Shown here: piece by piece, positions 25,324 through 33,196 of the stretch | Position numbering within the stretch: position 1 is the first letter of the stretch | Layout of the letters: the number at the start of each line of letters is the position of its first letter | Origin: Deltaproteobacteria bacterium HGW-Deltaproteobacteria-6 | Lineage (GTDB): Bacteria > Desulfobacterota > Syntrophia > Syntrophales > Smithellaceae | NCBI GenBank assembly: GCA_002840435.1 | Contig: PHAT01000005.1 | Coordinates: forward strand, 1-36,459 | DNA length: 36,459 nucleotides | Direction: 5' to 3' | Made by a program: the position numbers and the translations under genes | The notes under the pieces: generated by a model | Seen by the model: only the letters and a program-made list of their open reading frames with translations | The model's database searches: none | What the model was told of the DNA's origin: nothing

Positions 25324-25473
25324 CTACTGTTCGATTAATTGTCCATTTTCCTTCAGCCAAGCTTTTGCTTTGCCTTTTCCATTGCTGGTATCTGAGCCCC
25401 AGACTTGATTAGACACTGTCTGTCCGGTCAAGCTCGGGGGACACCCTACACCTTCTGTGATCATGCAGTCCAT
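25324..25473 (-). CDS. Small ORF downstream of the recombinase operon
   Basis: A 49-residue frame starting 12 bp after the TnpC-like stop. It begins MDCMITEGVGCPPSLTGQ and ends GKGKAKAWLKENGQLIEQ. The Lys-rich C-terminus with a Trp reads like coding sequence and loosely recalls H-NS-type C-termini. No RBS is visible. It could be a last gene of the mobility operon or the 3' remnant of a gene at the element's insertion point. Confidence 0.4.
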   Translation of the reverse strand: MDCMITEGVGCPPSLTGQTVSNQVWGSDTSNGKGKAKAWLKENGQLIEQ

Positions 25474-25485
25474 CGGCGACTATTC

Positions 25486-25923
25486 TTAATCAAGCTTTTT
25501 AGATAAAATAGTCTGTCCCCGGTTAACACCTGGTAGTGGATGGCTTAAAAATTCATAATCTAAGCCACGCGCATGGGCGTTGTAAGCCCACGCCGCGAAT
25601 TGCTCAAGTAGTCGCTGATTTTCCGATTCCAAACGTATGTTTTCTTTTTTTAATCGTTCAATGGTTTCCAGTGCAACCTTTAGTTCTGGTGAAGATATAA
25701 CAATCTGACCGCCAACCCTTGATAAATTTTTCTTTTGGACTTCAAACGCATTACGAATTCGCTCATGTTTGAAAAGCGTCTGCCGTGTATAGCGATAAAA
25801 TAAACTCAATTCTATCGCATTAATCAATAATCCCCATGTAAGTTTTCCGAGCCAACCATCGAGAATTTCAACTATCTGCTTGATGTCAGCATCCGATAAA
25901 TTTTTAGCTCGTCTTTTTTTCAT
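25486..25923 (-). CDS. TnpC-like accessory protein of the recombinase module
   Basis: This 145-residue protein has an N-terminal basic HTH-like part (KRRAKNLSDADIKQIVEIL, then YTRQTLFKHERIRNAFEVQKK) and a leucine-zipper-like coiled coil (ALETIERLKKENIRLESENQRLLEQ). The layout is that of the small TnpC/DUF6262-type proteins that close Tn554-like recombinase operons and modulate recombination. The ATG at 25923 is 1 nt after the recombinase-3 stop; ATGs at 25950 and 25953 would overlap that gene. Assignment rests on layout and position. Confidence 0.72.
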   Translation of the reverse strand: MKKRRAKNLSDADIKQIVEILDGWLGKLTWGLLINAIELSLFYRYTRQTLFKHERIRNAFEVQKKNLSRVGGQIVISSPELKVALETIERLKKENIRLESENQRLLEQFAAWAYNAHARGLDYEFLSHPLPGVNRGQTILSKKLD

Positions 25924-25924
25924 T

Positions 25925-27964
25925 TCAATTCTCTTTTCTTTCAATATCATCATTAACCGCCTTTGAAATGACTGCAGAATTGTGAGCATTCGGGACTTTT
26001 ATTGATTCATTTAATCGCTTCGTACTACTCTTTGGCGAAGCCAACTGGATTATAGAACCAACTGGCACATCAGGATTATTCATAATTGAGCATAGTTCCG
26101 TCAAACGCTTAACCGCGGAACGGTGGTGTTCCAGCCACCTATCGCTCCCCGCATACCCCTCTCCGACTGCATTTTCAGCTCTTTTCAATAGCTCAATAGA
26201 TTCGTCCAGTCGTTTTTTCAGACGTTCAGTCTTCTCTTCATCACCTTTGAGACAAATCAATTCAACGCAATGGATACAATCCATACAAACCTGACAGGGT
26301 GACATGGTGTAGTCATGGAGACAGAAACCGAAGTCCGTTGTATGGGCTGTCGGAACCATTAGACGTGCGAATTCATCACGCAGGATGAGAACCCTTTTGG
26401 GTATTTTTGCCAGAGGACCGAAAAACTTGCTTTCGTTTCCGACAGCATCTCGTATTAGCATGAGCATGTCGTCAGCAGTTACATGATCATAGGCAGCGTT
26501 CTGGCGGATATCCTGGCGACCCGACCATTTTGCGACGTCTAGCTGGCTCATGCACCCACTTTGAGCAAGTGTGTTGAGATAGTGTCTGAACTGGTGGGTT
26601 GTAATTTTTATTGGACTGCCATCTGGTTCAGCAAACCCAAGGCGGGAAAAAATGGATGCAAACCCATAAGCAGATCGTCCTCCCAGACCATCATTGATCT
26701 GGTCAATGCTAATTGGCTCAATCATCCAATTGTATGAGGCTTTTCTTTTCCCTAATTCATCAGTTCTGCAAATAAATAGAGCATCACTGTACTTCAGTCC
26801 CGTGTCCGGATCCAAGACAGGAAAACCTTTTGGAAGCATATTAACTACAGCATTTTGAACATCTTCAAATCGTACATGTCTTGATGCATTTCTTTTAAGT
26901 TTAAGACCTGAACACCATCGGTAAGCTCCAGCCTCACCTTTTAAACCGATTATCTTTCTAACTTCAGCCATCGATAGCCATTCCTGGCCACGAATATTTT
27001 CCAGATCGCCTGAAAGATAGATGCATCCCGGATTATCCTCATACCATTTCGCTACGCGCCGAGCTTCGGTTGTAATAGTTTTTATCTTACTTATTGCCTC
27101 TTTCACTACACTAATCCATGAGGGCAGTATCCATTTCACCATAGGACCAGCACCTTTGGCGGCCGACCACCGCAATCCGTAAGCTTCATCTTCATTGTCT
27201 CTCTGTTTCTGGCAGACTTCACAATTTTCCGGCAACATGAGAACTTCACTTATCCGAGAGGGAGATGATAACAGAATTGCCACCACTGATGAGACTATTA
27301 CATCCACTGGTTCAGTGGCCAGGCAAAAAACCTTAGGCAAGGCGTCCAGCGCGGCCTCTGACGGCAGCTTTGATTGCCTTCGTTTGTCGAATTCTTTCCC
27401 TACCCTCACCGTATCACTGGGCCGTTTCAAAAAGTTTCTCCATAGAACAGGCACGATAGTCAGTCGGTTTTCAGTCAAAAACTTGGCAAACATTTCAAGA
27501 TGGCCGCCAACACGGTATGCAACAACTTCCGTGTATTTTTTACCTACTATTTGTGCCGCACGATTTAGTATCAAAGCATCGATTCTAACAGGATCGGGGC
27601 AGCCAGCATTTTCCGACAAAGCATCATTTACAGCCCTAAGGCCAGTCAAACGTTTCGCGTAATCCATAATGGGGTGAACTCCGTGCATATACCTCATATA
27701 TGATTTTGCAAAAGACAAAAATGGTTCAGGCATTGATGTAGGTAATCCGTCGTTTACACTTTCCAGTCTACTAAACACAAGCCTATGCCGTTTGTTTCCA
27801 AACCCCTTAATATTGAGATAATCTGTTATATCCCAACTATTATCATCAAATTGTAGTTCAGAACCAAAGACGGTCAATTTGTTTCGACAGAGGTCGATAA
27901 AGCCTTTTAAATTACTCCCGGCATCAAGTTCAGCCTGCGGCTTAAAGTAAAAAATATCAGCCAT
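25925..27964 (-). CDS. Tyrosine recombinase 3 with a C-terminal Cys cluster
   Basis: This 679-residue site-specific recombinase probably cuts and rejoins DNA at the element ends. The catalytic core is visible: Arg in LLSSPSRISEVLML, HQFRHYLNTLAQSG (H-x-x-R-H), WSGRQDI, and the nucleophile Tyr in AAYDHVT. After the core, CLHDYTMSPCQVCMDCIHCVEL is a likely zinc-binding cluster, followed by a coiled-coil-like tail. The ATG at 27964 is chosen because GGGGAG lies 7 nt upstream; longer in-frame starts exist up to 28009. It overlaps recombinase 2 by 8 nt. It is larger than most integrases, as is Tn554 TnpB (about 630 residues). Confidence 0.88.
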   Translation of the reverse strand: MADIFYFKPQAELDAGSNLKGFIDLCRNKLTVFGSELQFDDNSWDITDYLNIKGFGNKRHRLVFSRLESVNDGLPTSMPEPFLSFAKSYMRYMHGVHPIMDYAKRLTGLRAVNDALSENAGCPDPVRIDALILNRAAQIVGKKYTEVVAYRVGGHLEMFAKFLTENRLTIVPVLWRNFLKRPSDTVRVGKEFDKRRQSKLPSEAALDALPKVFCLATEPVDVIVSSVVAILLSSPSRISEVLMLPENCEVCQKQRDNEDEAYGLRWSAAKGAGPMVKWILPSWISVVKEAISKIKTITTEARRVAKWYEDNPGCIYLSGDLENIRGQEWLSMAEVRKIIGLKGEAGAYRWCSGLKLKRNASRHVRFEDVQNAVVNMLPKGFPVLDPDTGLKYSDALFICRTDELGKRKASYNWMIEPISIDQINDGLGGRSAYGFASIFSRLGFAEPDGSPIKITTHQFRHYLNTLAQSGCMSQLDVAKWSGRQDIRQNAAYDHVTADDMLMLIRDAVGNESKFFGPLAKIPKRVLILRDEFARLMVPTAHTTDFGFCLHDYTMSPCQVCMDCIHCVELICLKGDEEKTERLKKRLDESIELLKRAENAVGEGYAGSDRWLEHHRSAVKRLTELCSIMNNPDVPVGSIIQLASPKSSTKRLNESIKVPNAHNSAVISKAVNDDIERKEN

Positions 27965-29510
27965 TCTCATCTCCCCGACTATCGCGAATAATCTGACACT
28001 GCCTAACAACTTCCGCCACAGCTACAATTGTCCGATCATTAATTGAAGAAATGCGCAAATCACTGGAAATCAACAGCCGTTCACGTTCAGCAATCAGGTA
28101 ATTCAACACCATTTCATGAGGGGCATCTAGCCAGGGACGGAAACTCCGACACGTATAGCAGGCAATAGGCGCCATCGATCCGCAGAAGCCATGTTTTCCA
28201 CAACTGCCAATCGGTTTCATTGTGGGATCGAAACGCGGATCACAAACCCGATGCGAAGGATCTCCTGCATAGGGAGCCTCAGATTCATCGGCGATTATGA
28301 CACCAGCAAATGCCTGCGCAAGCGGCGCCAAACGAAATGCAACTGCACGGTCGATTCGTCTGATAATCGCCGGGTCAGCCTCGACATAAACACCAACATT
28401 TTGCGTATCCGAGTGATCCAAAAGTTCGGCAATTTCTAACTCACCATGGCCCTCAACGGCGGCCCTGGTACCCACAGTCCGACGGAAGCGATAAGCATTA
28501 ATATGAAGAGGCTTGCCGGTACGCTCTGACATCACATGCAACCGGTCGATGATTCCCCTTAAAGTCTGCAAAAGGCTGTTGGAGGTTCGGTGAAACTCAA
28601 AACCAGGAGGTACCCTTCTGCGTGTTATTTTTTCTGGGAACAAGGGGGCTTGATCAGGATCCCCCAGTATACCTTTAAAGCGTTCTTTCACTTCGGCGGC
28701 GTGCAGAAGAAGCTTTTCACCAATATGCTCAATCAAAAGGCGATCCTTAAATTCAGATCGTGCAAGCTTGTTCCGTTGCTTAACGCGGGGGACACGAAGA
28801 GTATAAACTACCGATCCACTTTTTGACTGCCCGCTCCCCACATCACTGACTTTGAGGAGGGAATACTGGATAGGGCGCTGTCCCAATGCCAAGAAGAGCC
28901 AAACCAACACATATTCACCAAGACTAATGACTTTGTCCTGAAAAGCTGCCTTCAAAACAGACAGAATGCCCTGAAGCTCAAGATCGGAGTAAGGGCCATT
29001 CACCGGATCCATTGTGAGAACTGCCTCTCCCTTTACATTCCCTTTTATTCTGAATTGCTTCAGAATTGCTACTGCATCGTCTTCGATCCCCGGATAACTC
29101 ATCTCGTGCCATCTTTTCAGGAAACCAGACATATAACCTAGATAATATTGATTTTTTTTGCTTAATGTTGAATAGTAGTTAATAATTTGATGCCCTGTAA
29201 TCGATGAAACAATTGTTGCCTGTTCTGAATGAATAAATTTTAAAAATCTTTTTAAATAAAAAAATTGATTTTCTGCGTAAAAAATTGATTTATTTCTCAA
29301 AAACCAAATAAATGTTTTCTTGAGCGCCAATTTCATTTCCGTGGTTATCGGTAACTTGCCAAAATCAAGATTTACGATTTTAGAGCTTTCGCAACAATTC
29401 CATATATCCAATTGAGGGTCAAATTCCGCACCTCCACGCGTCCGGACTTGTGATGGTAAGTTTAAATTGCCAATTTTCGATGATTTATGATGTAGTGTTA
29501 GACTATTCAT
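27957..29510 (-). CDS. Tyrosine recombinase 2 with a C-terminal Cys cluster
   Basis: This 517-residue integrase-like protein has an N-terminal SAM-like core-binding region and a catalytic domain: GQRPIQYSLLKVSDV (first Arg), NAYRFRRTVGTRAA (second Arg; the usual first His of HxxR is not at its normal place), LLDHSD, and Tyr in VGVYVEAD. A Cys-rich stretch follows (CDP, SCGKHGFCG, ACYTC), likely zinc-binding. The ATG at 29510 is preferred (GAGG about 8 nt upstream); it overlaps the recombinase-1 stop by 8 nt, the same spacing as at the next junction. The altered His suggests a changed role within the trio. Confidence 0.87.
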   Translation of the reverse strand: MNSLTLHHKSSKIGNLNLPSQVRTRGGAEFDPQLDIWNCCESSKIVNLDFGKLPITTEMKLALKKTFIWFLRNKSIFYAENQFFYLKRFLKFIHSEQATIVSSITGHQIINYYSTLSKKNQYYLGYMSGFLKRWHEMSYPGIEDDAVAILKQFRIKGNVKGEAVLTMDPVNGPYSDLELQGILSVLKAAFQDKVISLGEYVLVWLFLALGQRPIQYSLLKVSDVGSGQSKSGSVVYTLRVPRVKQRNKLARSEFKDRLLIEHIGEKLLLHAAEVKERFKGILGDPDQAPLFPEKITRRRVPPGFEFHRTSNSLLQTLRGIIDRLHVMSERTGKPLHINAYRFRRTVGTRAAVEGHGELEIAELLDHSDTQNVGVYVEADPAIIRRIDRAVAFRLAPLAQAFAGVIIADESEAPYAGDPSHRVCDPRFDPTMKPIGSCGKHGFCGSMAPIACYTCRSFRPWLDAPHEMVLNYLIAERERLLISSDLRISSINDRTIVAVAEVVRQCQIIRDSRGDENG

Positions 29511-30786
29511 CGTTTTTGTCCTCTCCAAGCATGTTTTTTTGCATTTCCAGAGATATCTTATTAGCTGCTTCGCGAACATGACGGCGTGTATATATAGCTG
29601 CTGTTCCCGATGTGTCCAGCCAACCCATCAAATATGAACGCATTTTCTTTTCTTTTCCTTCGTTAATTTTCTTTTTATCCATCTTTTCTGAAAATCGCTC
29701 ATTCCAAGTATGCCGCATGATATGTGGATAAAGTTTAGGCAATTCCGGGCATTTCATGCTCAACACTGTAAAAACTTTGTTCAATGATGAAATTGACATG
29801 GGCTTACCGGAATTTGAAGCGACAAAAAGGAAATTATGCTTTCTCGCACCGGGCAATGCTATTCGGTGAGACATGATGTAGGCTTCAGTCATATCACGCA
29901 ATCCTGGAGACAACCGAATTTTACGCGCTCTGGTCTTAGCGTTCGGCTGATTCCGGCGTGGATCCTGAGGATCATCCGCGCGCCTTGCCACAACAACCGT
30001 ACTTTCTTGAAAATTGATATCCGAGATCCTGATGCCCAGCAATTCTCCCCTGCGCAACCCATGATAATACAGCCAATGCATGATGAGAGCATTTCGATAT
30101 CTGGAATATTCCTCCATCCAAGGGTTATCTTCTGAATCAGGCTCAATTACCTCCAATAATTTTTCCCGGCTTTTCTGATCCAGCCCTTCGCGATCATCAA
30201 GGCAATCCGAGGTGCATACATCAGGCATCATGGAGTTAATAGCCTTTACAATCAGCTGTTGAGCCTCGCGAAGAGACTCAACATGGCAGCTTTGTTTTTT
30301 CTGCTGTGATGAACGGACTAGTGACAACCAGACAAGGTAGTCACGTACTATGCGAAGTCGATTGGCTGCTGATGCCGGTAAAACCTCCTTCCTGCTAGTT
30401 TGATCAAATCTTTTTCTGTATTTTTCCAGTGAAGTTGTGACCGGTGATGGCAACACGCCCTTACTCTCAACATAAAGGCGTGATGATATCTCGGCCATTG
30501 GCAAATGGCAAAATTCAACCAATGACTCTATTTCTACCAACGATAGCAATTCTCCCTGCTGTAACCTCTCTATTATATTTATCTTATGAATATCGAGGTA
30601 AATATAGAGAACCATTATCGATCTCAAAGAGCTTTCTATCGTATTTGCTGCACGATTTCTCGCTCGCAATTGCGTAAGGGAATACACTGTAACATCAAAT
30701 AACGGCATTCCCTCGAAATCCAAAAACATCGGCAATCGCTCACCTGATGATAACACTACCATTCTTATTTGATATCTCCGCTTCAT
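29503..30786 (-). CDS. Tyrosine recombinase 1 (TnpA-like integrase)
   Basis: This 427-residue tyrosine recombinase is the first gene of the minus-strand trio. Its catalytic residues are complete: Arg in YYHGLRRGELLGI (about 245), Lys in TRARKIRLS, HIMRHTW (H355, R358, H359), GWLDTSG, and Tyr399 in AIYTRRHV. The ATG at 30786 is preferred over GTG at 30792 because AAGGGGG lies 5 nt upstream of it. With recombinases 2 and 3 and the TnpC-like protein it forms a Tn554 or RIT-type mobility cassette. It probably catalyses integration and excision of the island or of a smaller element within it. Confidence 0.92.
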   Translation of the reverse strand: MKRRYQIRMVVLSSGERLPMFLDFEGMPLFDVTVYSLTQLRARNRAANTIESSLRSIMVLYIYLDIHKINIIERLQQGELLSLVEIESLVEFCHLPMAEISSRLYVESKGVLPSPVTTSLEKYRKRFDQTSRKEVLPASAANRLRIVRDYLVWLSLVRSSQQKKQSCHVESLREAQQLIVKAINSMMPDVCTSDCLDDREGLDQKSREKLLEVIEPDSEDNPWMEEYSRYRNALIMHWLYYHGLRRGELLGIRISDINFQESTVVVARRADDPQDPRRNQPNAKTRARKIRLSPGLRDMTEAYIMSHRIALPGARKHNFLFVASNSGKPMSISSLNKVFTVLSMKCPELPKLYPHIMRHTWNERFSEKMDKKKINEGKEKKMRSYLMGWLDTSGTAAIYTRRHVREAANKISLEMQKNMLGEDKNDE

Positions 30787-30826
30787 TGTCACCCCCTTGT
30801 GTTATTTTAAAAAGGGCACAAAAAAA

Positions 30827-30866
30827 GGACGCAAAAATAGCTTTCATTGAAAGCTATTCAGCGTCC
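30827..30866. other. Nested hairpin upstream of the recombinases
   Basis: GGACGC (30827-30832) pairs with GCGTCC (30861-30866), and inside lies ATAGCTTTCA/TGAAAGCTAT, an almost perfect nested stem. It is 40 bp upstream of recombinase 1. It may be a recombinase-binding site near the element end, or a transcript structure limiting recombinase expression. Confidence 0.5.
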
Positions 30867-30951
30867 TCCATTAGCGTCAATTCCCTGTGTCGATCTTTCT
30901 TACGTTTTACAACACATATTGATTGGCATCAAGAGAAAATATGAGTTCACA

Positions 30952-30962
30952 GTTTACACTTT
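30952..30962. repeat. Candidate right attachment core (11-bp direct repeat)
   Basis: GTTTACACTTT, identical to 7250-7260, lies between the recombinase operon and the ssb terminator, exactly where a right junction would be expected. Confidence 0.3.
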
Positions 30963-31018
30963 GCGATAGGTACACATTACTGGATAAACACAACATCATA
31001 TATTTCATACATGTTAAT

Positions 31019-31052
31019 AAAAAATGCCCGTAAGGTTAATATCTTACGGGCA
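31019..31052 (-). terminator. Terminator of ssb
   Basis: A perfect 10-bp stem TGCCCGTAAG/CTTACGGGCA with an 8-nt loop is followed, on the minus strand, by T6 (plus-strand A6, 31019-31024). It lies 30 bp after the ssb stop and marks the right end of backbone sequence. Confidence 0.85.
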
Positions 31053-31081
31053 TTAGTTAACAAATTTTATTTAGGTAGATA

Positions 31082-31480
31082 TTAAAAAGGAACATCTTCC
31101 ATCGGCGTGCCGCCGCTTTGCGCGGAAGACGCCATGTCGTCAGCCTTGCCTTGCCCCTTGGAATCAAGCATCTTCATGTCGCTGGCCACGATTTCCGTCG
31201 TGAAGCGTTTTACACCGTCCTTATCCTCCCATGAGCGGGTTTGAATACGGCCTTCGATAAAAACCAGTTTGCCTTTCACCAGATAATTGCCGCATATTTC
31301 GGCCAGTTTGCCGAATGTAACAATACGATGCCATTCTGTTTTCTGAACTTTTTCCCCGTTTTTATCCTTCCACTGCTCATCGGTTGCCAGATTGAAATTG
31401 GTAACCATTGTCCCGTCCGGTGTATATCGAACTTCCGGGTCTTTGCCCAGCCTGCCGATCAATATCGCCTTGTTGATCAT
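31082..31480 (-). CDS. ssb: Single-stranded DNA-binding protein
   Basis: SSB coats single-stranded DNA during replication, repair and recombination. The OB fold covers about residues 1-105 ([23 protein letters not shown], then [38 protein letters not shown]). A short Gly/Ser linker leads to the acidic tip MEDVPF, the partner-binding end found in all bacterial SSBs. At 132 residues it is on the short side but complete. A GGGGGAG-type RBS precedes the ATG. It is divergent from lysS and has its own promoter and terminator. It seems to be the host gene rather than part of the island. Confidence 0.95.
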   Translation of the reverse strand: MINKAILIGRLGKDPEVRYTPDGTMVTNFNLATDEQWKDKNGEKVQKTEWHRIVTFGKLAEICGNYLVKGKLVFIEGRIQTRSWEDKDGVKRFTTEIVASDMKMLDSKGQGKADDMASSAQSGGTPMEDVPF

Positions 31481-31511
31481 TTATTCTCCCCCCTGCTTAT
31501 AAATTCGCTGC

Positions 31512-31540
31512 ATCATACATAACAACCGCCCTATAGGCAA
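31512..31540 (-). promoter_or_regulatory. Promoter of ssb
   Basis: On the minus strand, TTGCCT (31540-31535) and TATGAT (31517-31512) are separated by 17 nt, 31 bp before the ssb ATG. Confidence 0.55.
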
Positions 31541-31597
31541 ACACATTTTTCGTTCCCGTGCTGCCGAATGCGCCGTGCGCCAAAACGACAATCATGC

Positions 31598-31624
31598 TTG
31601 ACTAATCATTAAAAAAAATATAGT
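31598..31624 (+). promoter_or_regulatory. Possible promoter of lysS
   Basis: TTGACT (31598-31603) and TATAGT (31619-31624) lie 30 bp before lysS. Both boxes are good, but the spacer is only 15 nt. Confidence 0.35.
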
Positions 31625-31653
31625 CAGATTGACTTTAAAAAAGTGGAGAAATT

Positions 31654-33135
31654 ATGGAAGACAATGATCTTTTAAAGGTTCGCCTGGAAAAAATCGCGGC
31701 CTTAAAAGCAGCCGGCGTGGATTTATATCCCAATGATGCAAAGCCCCAAAATACAACCGCTCAGATCATGGCCGAGTTCGGTAACACCGATGGCGAAGCC
31801 CTGGCACAATTGACACAGAAATTTTCGGTTGCCGGGCGGCTGATGGCCATCCGCAGCTTCGGTAAAGCGGCCTTCGTCAAGATGCAGGACCGTAAAGGTC
31901 AGATGCAATGCTATATTGCTAAAAACATCTTGAGCGAACAGGATTTTTCCATCTTTAAAAAGATGGATATCGGCGACATTATTTACGTTTCAGGAAAGCT
32001 TTTCCGGACCAAGACCAATGAGTTGACCATCGAAGTTGAATCGTTGCGCCTGATGGCCAAATCCATTCACCCCCTGCCGGAAAAATGGCATGGCCTGACG
32101 GACATTGAAACCCGCTATCGCCAGCGGCATCTGGATTTAATATCCAGCCCTGCCGTCAAAGAAGTTTTTTACCGGCGCAGCCTGATCATCAAACTGATGC
32201 GGCAATTCATGGACCAGCATGACTTTCTGGAAGTGGAAACACCCATGATGCAATCGCGCGCAGGCGGCGCCGTTGCCCGCCCTTTCAAAACGCATCATAA
32301 TGCGCTCGACATGGATTTGTTTCTGCGCATCGCCCCTGAGCTATACTTAAAACGTCTCGTAACCGGCGGGCTGGAAAGAGTCTATGAGATCAACCGCAGC
32401 TTTCGCAATGAAGGGATTGACACCTTCCATAATCCTGAATTCACCATGATGGAGTTTTACTGGAGCTATGCGACTTACGAGGATTTAATGACTTACACGG
32501 AAGAGTTATTCGGATTTATCGCCAACCATATTTTCGAAGGACTCCGGTTCACATATCAGGGCACCGAAATCGATTTGACGCCGCCCTGGAGAAGGCTTTC
32601 CGTCAAAGATGCTCTTTTACAAATAGCCGGCATGACGCCTGCCGACCTGACGGATCCGGCCAAAACCATCGCTTTTGCCCGAAAACTCGGCTGTGATGTT
32701 AAGGAAACCGACCCTCTGGGGAAAATTCAGATGGCCATTTTCGACGAAGTGGTCGAAAAAAAGCTCATCCAGCCGACCTTTGTGACCGATTATCCGGTTG
32801 CGGTATCCCCCCTGTCCCGAAGGAATAACTCCGATCCGGAGCTTGTTGACCGTTTTGAACTCTACATTTGCGGCCGGGAATTTGCCAACGCTTTTTCCGA
32901 GTTAAATGATCCTGCCGATCAGCGCAGTCGATTCGTCCAGCAGCTCAAAGAGCGGGAAGCAGGCGATGATGAAGCCCACGAAATGGATGAAGATTATATT
33001 CACACGCTGGAATACGGCATGCCGCCGACAGCGGGGGAAGGAATCGGCATCGACCGGCTGATCATGCTTTTTACCGATTCCGCGTCTATCCGGGACGTGA
33101 TATTGTTCCCGCTTTTAAGAACCAGGCAGGAATGA
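31654..33135 (+). CDS. lysS: Lysyl-tRNA synthetase (class II)
   Basis: This enzyme charges tRNA-Lys with lysine using ATP. An N-terminal anticodon-binding OB fold (about residues 55-150, VAGRLMAIRSFGKAAFVKMQD) is followed by the class II catalytic domain. The visible motifs are motif 1 (FLEVETPMMQ), motif 2 (YEINRSFRNEGIDTFHNPEFTMMEFY) and motif 3 (GEGIGIDRLIMLFTD). The length (493) is normal. A GGAG RBS precedes the ATG. It heads the right-hand plus-strand backbone genes, 61 bp before the Lol permease. Confidence 0.97.
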   Translation: MEDNDLLKVRLEKIAALKAAGVDLYPNDAKPQNTTAQIMAEFGNTDGEALAQLTQKFSVAGRLMAIRSFGKAAFVKMQDRKGQMQCYIAKNILSEQDFSIFKKMDIGDIIYVSGKLFRTKTNELTIEVESLRLMAKSIHPLPEKWHGLTDIETRYRQRHLDLISSPAVKEVFYRRSLIIKLMRQFMDQHDFLEVETPMMQSRAGGAVARPFKTHHNALDMDLFLRIAPELYLKRLVTGGLERVYEINRSFRNEGIDTFHNPEFTMMEFYWSYATYEDLMTYTEELFGFIANHIFEGLRFTYQGTEIDLTPPWRRLSVKDALLQIAGMTPADLTDPAKTIAFARKLGCDVKETDPLGKIQMAIFDEVVEKKLIQPTFVTDYPVAVSPLSRRNNSDPELVDRFELYICGREFANAFSELNDPADQRSRFVQQLKEREAGDDEAHEMDEDYIHTLEYGMPPTAGEGIGIDRLIMLFTDSASIRDVILFPLLRTRQE

Positions 33136-33196
33136 ACTGCACACCCGATTTTTACGAAGCGGTAAAATCAACTGTTTCCCGACAGGATATTGATTA

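Noticed and set aside
31082-31480. ssb as part of the mobile island.
   Set aside because: It has its own promoter and terminator, a standard sequence, and is divergent from lysS in a housekeeping context.
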